Translations under genes and position numbers: made by a program | The notes under the pieces: generated by a model | Databases searched by the model: none | What the model saw: only the letters and a program-made list of their open reading frames with translations | Told to the model about the DNA's origin: nothing | Assembly: GCA_963726295.1 (NCBI GenBank) | Contig: CAVSBW010000001.1 | Location: 744,001-808,000, forward strand | Origin: DASSQJ01 sp963726295 | GTDB taxonomy: Bacteria > Actinomycetota > Actinomycetes > Actinomycetales > Dermatophilaceae | Direction: 5' to 3' | DNA: 64,000 nucleotides | In this document: one piece after another, positions 61,480-64,000 of the stretch | Layout: the number at the start of each line of letters is the position of its first letter | Numbering within the stretch: the first letter of the stretch is position 1

Positions 61480-62943
61480 ATGGAACAGCAGCCGCCTCTG
61501 AGCCTCGCCGAGCGACGCGCTCGGCTGGAGGCTGCCGAGGCGGCGCTGGACGGGTTGGACGAGGCGCTGTACCAGGCGTCGGGGGCGGAGCTGGGCGAGT
61601 GGATGACGCTGGCCGACCGGGTGTCCGCCAAGGCGTCGGCGGTGCGCGTGTCAGTCGCGGTGGAGGCGACGCAGCGGGGTGAGGTGGCGGAGTCCGGCAC
61701 GAACGTGCACGGGTGGGTGCGTGACCACGCCCCGTCGCTGCGCCAGGGCGGTGCCTGGGCGGTCGCCTCGGTGACACAGGCGGTGGTCCCGGCGGGGCCG
61801 GCGTGGCGGTCCGACGGCGACGTGTCGGTGGACCCGGAGTCGCCGGTGGGGATGGTGTGGGCCGGGGTGCGTGACGCTTCGGTGTCGCCGTCGCTGGGGA
61901 CTGCCGCGTTGCGGGAGATGGCCCGGTTGGAGCCGCTGCTGCGCGAGGAGGCCAAGCCCACCGTCATGAAGGCACTGCTCGACCTGGGCACTGCGTGGGG
62001 TCCGGTGATGATGCGCCGGCTGCGGCCACGGTTGCTGGCCGAGCACGGCCTGGCCGGGGTGCTCGATGGCGTGCAGGAGCGACTCTCCCCGGCGGCCCGG
62101 TTGTCGGCGCCGGTGGTGGAGTCCGGTGACCTGACCGAGTACCAGCTGTTGATGACCCCGGAGCAGGCGGCCGCGATCGAGGCCGCGATCGGTCCGCTCA
62201 GCGCGCCGGCGCCGAACGAGGAGACCGGCGAGCGCGACCACCGCCCGGCGGGGCAACGGCGGGTGGAGGCCCTGACCGAGGTGTGCCGGCGCTCCAGCGC
62301 CCTCGACAGCGAGAAGGCCGGGATGGACGGTGCCGGTGGGGCGGCGGCGGCGGTGCACGTCACCGTCGCGCTGACCGACCTGCAGGCCCGCACCGGGTGC
62401 GGCGAGGTCCTCGGGTCGTCGGCGACCGGCACGATCCTGTCGCCGGAGGTGCTGCGGCGGATCTGCTGCGAGGCCGACCTGATCCCCTACGTGCTCGGCA
62501 CCGCCGGGGAGGAGCTTGACCTGGGGCGGGTGGTGCGGCCGTTCACGAGGGCGCAGCGGCGCCGGTTGTGGCGCCGCGACCGCGGCTGCACCTACCCCGG
62601 GTGCGGGGCGCCCGCGGCGTGGGCCAAGGCGCACCACGTGGTGCACTGGGCCGACGGCGGCGCCACGGACCTCGACAACGCCGCCCTCCTCTGCCAGCGG
62701 CATCACTCTTTCGTGCACAACCGAAGACTCGTCGCCCAGGTCCTTGCGAAACCGGATGACCGGGGGCGGTGCGTGGTGTGGGACCTGACTCCCGGCAGCT
62801 ACGACCGGCACCTCGGACGGCTACGAGCGGAACGGGCCGCGCACGACCCGCCGGCACTGTCGCCGGCGCGACTCCGGGAACTGCTCTCGGTCGTCGACGA
62901 GGTCTGGCACGAGCTCATCACCGAGCACGACGCCGCCTGCTGA
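61480..62943 (+). CDS. DUF222/13E12-type HNH endonuclease-domain protein, copy 3 (SOS-controlled)
   Basis: A 487-residue protein: N-terminal DUF222 helical region (SLAERRARLEAAEAALDGLDEAL onward) and C-terminal HNH domain (RDRGCTYPGCGAPAAWAKAHHV, then NAALLCQRHHSFVH). It is more distant from copies 1 and 2 than they are from each other. ATG 61480 is chosen from the promoter geometry. 13E12 genes are among the DNA-damage-inducible genes of M. tuberculosis, which agrees with the LexA box. The last codons lie in a 21-bp tandem repeat that repeats the stop. Confidence 0.9.
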   Translation: MEQQPPLSLAERRARLEAAEAALDGLDEALYQASGAELGEWMTLADRVSAKASAVRVSVAVEATQRGEVAESGTNVHGWVRDHAPSLRQGGAWAVASVTQAVVPAGPAWRSDGDVSVDPESPVGMVWAGVRDASVSPSLGTAALREMARLEPLLREEAKPTVMKALLDLGTAWGPVMMRRLRPRLLAEHGLAGVLDGVQERLSPAARLSAPVVESGDLTEYQLLMTPEQAAAIEAAIGPLSAPAPNEETGERDHRPAGQRRVEALTEVCRRSSALDSEKAGMDGAGGAAAAVHVTVALTDLQARTGCGEVLGSSATGTILSPEVLRRICCEADLIPYVLGTAGEELDLGRVVRPFTRAQRRRLWRRDRGCTYPGCGAPAAWAKAHHVVHWADGGATDLDNAALLCQRHHSFVHNRRLVAQVLAKPDDRGRCVVWDLTPGSYDRHLGRLRAERAAHDPPALSPARLRELLSVVDEVWHELITEHDAAC

Positions 62944-63014
62944 GCGTTGGACGCCGCCTCCTGAGCGTTGGACGCCGCCTGCTGAGCGTTCGACGCCGCC
63001 TGCTCTGAGCGTTG
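62929..63014. repeat. 21-bp tandem repeat (four copies) spanning the stop codon
   Basis: Units start at 62929, 62950, 62971 and 62992; consensus GACGCCGCCTGCTGAGCGTT plus one base. The unit is a multiple of three, so each copy repeats the codons Asp-Ala-Ala-Cys/Ser-stop in frame. 63015-63212 holds nothing recognisable. Confidence 0.9.
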
Positions 63015-63212
63015 CCGCCACTTCCGGGACTCACCGGCTCTTGCCGCCGGCTCCATCGCGGGTGACGAGCGCGCACCCGCCGACGAAGCCGGTCCCGGGC
63101 TCCCGGGGCCCACGCAGCTGGGGACTGCTTCCCTACGCCCTCGGCCGGGAGTCGGGCGAACCGCTGCCGGTCAAGGGGTGACGACTTCGGGCACGCCGAC
63201 CTCACCCCGGCG

Positions 63213-63787
63213 TCAGGAGCCGAGCGGGCGGAGCCAGCGTCCGCTCCCGGTGGACGGCCGCCGATGCGAAGCCCGTCCTGGACCTGCAGTGACGCGTTCG
63301 GTTCTGTCGACCAGGGCCACGTGGCGTGGCCCCGGGCCGAGCGCCGGGGTGAATCCGGCGCGCTGGTCGATGCAGCCAGTCCAGCCGTGCTCGGTGACGA
63401 GGTACACGTCGCCGTCGAAGGCATCGCAGTCATGTTGCTGTACCGCCAGGCGGCGAGCCAGAAGAGCTCGATCCGCCCCGGCACGACACGCCCTGTGCGG
63501 CAGACGACGGTCACGAGTACGTGCTTCGGCGGAGCCCAGAGATCGCCCGCCCGCAGACGCGGCCCGACGAGCCGGGACGCCTCGTCGCAGAGCAGGTCCG
63601 ACGCCCCGGGCCGATCCGGCAGGTCCCCATGGTGCACACGGCTGACGTCGGCGACGCTCTGGTCCGCGGAGTCGGTTCGCCGGAGAAGTGCCACGAAGAC
63701 GTCCCCGTCGGCAGGGCGTCGGTGACTCAGGATGGCGTCCAGCGTCGTGGCGGGGTCCTGCACATCCCACGGGTCGAGGTTCCTCAT
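63213..63787 (-). pseudogene. Frameshifted gene of unknown function
   Basis: From ATG 63787 the frame reads NLDPWDVQDPATTLDAILSHR, GDVFVALLRRTDSADQSVADV and VPGRIELFWLAAWRYSNM. Near 63425-63440 it must shift to the frame that continues DAFDGDVYLVTEHGWTGCID and PGPRHVALVDRTERV to the stop at 63213. The two parts join into a plausible protein of about 190 residues. No family recognised; a sequencing error is possible. Confidence 0.5.
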
Positions 63788-63920
63788 GGGTGCCACCATC
63801 GCAGTCCTCATCTGCCTCGACCGGGCGTTCTCCACAGGGGCCTTGCCTGTGGATGGCTGCGCTCGGTGGTGACGGTTTTCGGGCAGCGTGTGCGCGTCGA
63901 CGGCTGACGAGGAGGTCGCC

Positions 63921-64000
63921 ATGGGCTACGACACCGAGTGCCTGGGGTACCTGACGGTGACGCCGCCGCTGAACGCGGCAGAGGTGGAATGGCTGAGCGG
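63921..64000 (+). CDS. Start of an unidentified gene (3' end outside window)
   Basis: ATG 63921 follows a gaggagg ribosome site by 6 bp. The visible 26 codons read MGYDTECLGYLTVTPPLNAA, then EVEWLSG, and stay open to the edge. This opening (TVTPPLNAAEVEWL) is seen in small actinobacterial proteins of unknown function. Confidence 0.65.
   Translation, partial: MGYDTECLGYLTVTPPLNAAEVEWLS

Noticed and set aside
62929..63014. Possible CRISPR array or a repeat-rich minus-strand protein (QAASNAQ units)
   Set aside because: Contiguous 21-bp units without spacers; the minus-strand frame is a by-product of the repeat and has no start context.
63826..63860. Hairpin with TCCACAGGGG and CCTGTGGAT as an origin-like or attachment site
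   Set aside because: The arms pair for only about seven bases, there is no cluster of DnaA boxes, and no integrase or tRNA is adjacent.

Overview
The window is high-GC DNA (strong G/C third-position bias) from an actinobacterium. Gene content fits the Micrococcales, probably the Intrasporangiaceae/Dermatophilaceae group; that placement is inference. Supporting content: an actinobacterial LexA with TCGAAC-N4-GTTCGA boxes, a lexA / LysM-protein / nrdR-nrdJ gene set, class II (B12-dependent) ribonucleotide reductase, PafBC-like WYL proteins, ECF41 sigma factor, and several DUF222/13E12-type HNH proteins. No rRNA, tRNA or CRISPR array was seen.

Layout. 0-9 kb is mostly core: a two-component system, a DegV protein, PlsY and the DNA-uptake pair ComEA-ComEC, then a LysR regulator. 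9-23 kb holds small regulatory and metabolic units: ArsR plus an SRPBCC protein, a sirtuin overlapping a GNAT acetyltransferase, divergent lexA and a LysM-domain cell-division-inhibitor-like gene sharing three LexA boxes, a TetR-ABC exporter operon with operators over the start codon, and an ECF41 sigma factor with its carboxymuconolactone-decarboxylase partner. 24-35 kb starts with two decayed genes (a LuxR-type ATPase and an amidohydrolase). A large winged-helix/ATPase regulator follows, then a divergent redox/export cluster (FAD enzyme versus PIG-L, AzlC, AzlD, OsmC, FAD monooxygenase) around a 30-bp inverted repeat. 35-42.6 kb returns to core genes: two WYL regulators, an alcohol dehydrogenase, and nrdR-nrdJ behind tandem NrdR boxes.

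42.6-64 kb is an accessory, decaying region. It opens with tandem repeats and two nested insertion sequences: an ISL3-type element (broken transposase) with an IS256-type element in its right junction. The target duplications allow the order to be reconstructed. Beyond them lie a 5'-truncated SF2 helicase, an HNH endonuclease, an unrecognised coiled-coil protein, a TM2 protein, two related DUF222 HNH genes (one broken) flanking an exonuclease remnant and a TreT-like glycosyltransferase, a CLCA-like metalloprotease/VWA protein, a NERD-like protein, a frameshifted possible uracil-DNA-glycosylase relative, a secreted protein, and a third DUF222 HNH gene.

How the parts connect. The SOS response is the main thread. 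LexA represses itself, the LysM protein and the third DUF222 gene; in the last, a perfect LexA box sits in the 17-bp promoter spacer of what looks like a leaderless mRNA. The best candidates for unfamiliar biology are the CLCA-like protein, the helicase/HNH/coiled-coil island, and the mirror-image promoter of the PIG-L/AzlCD/OsmC cluster.
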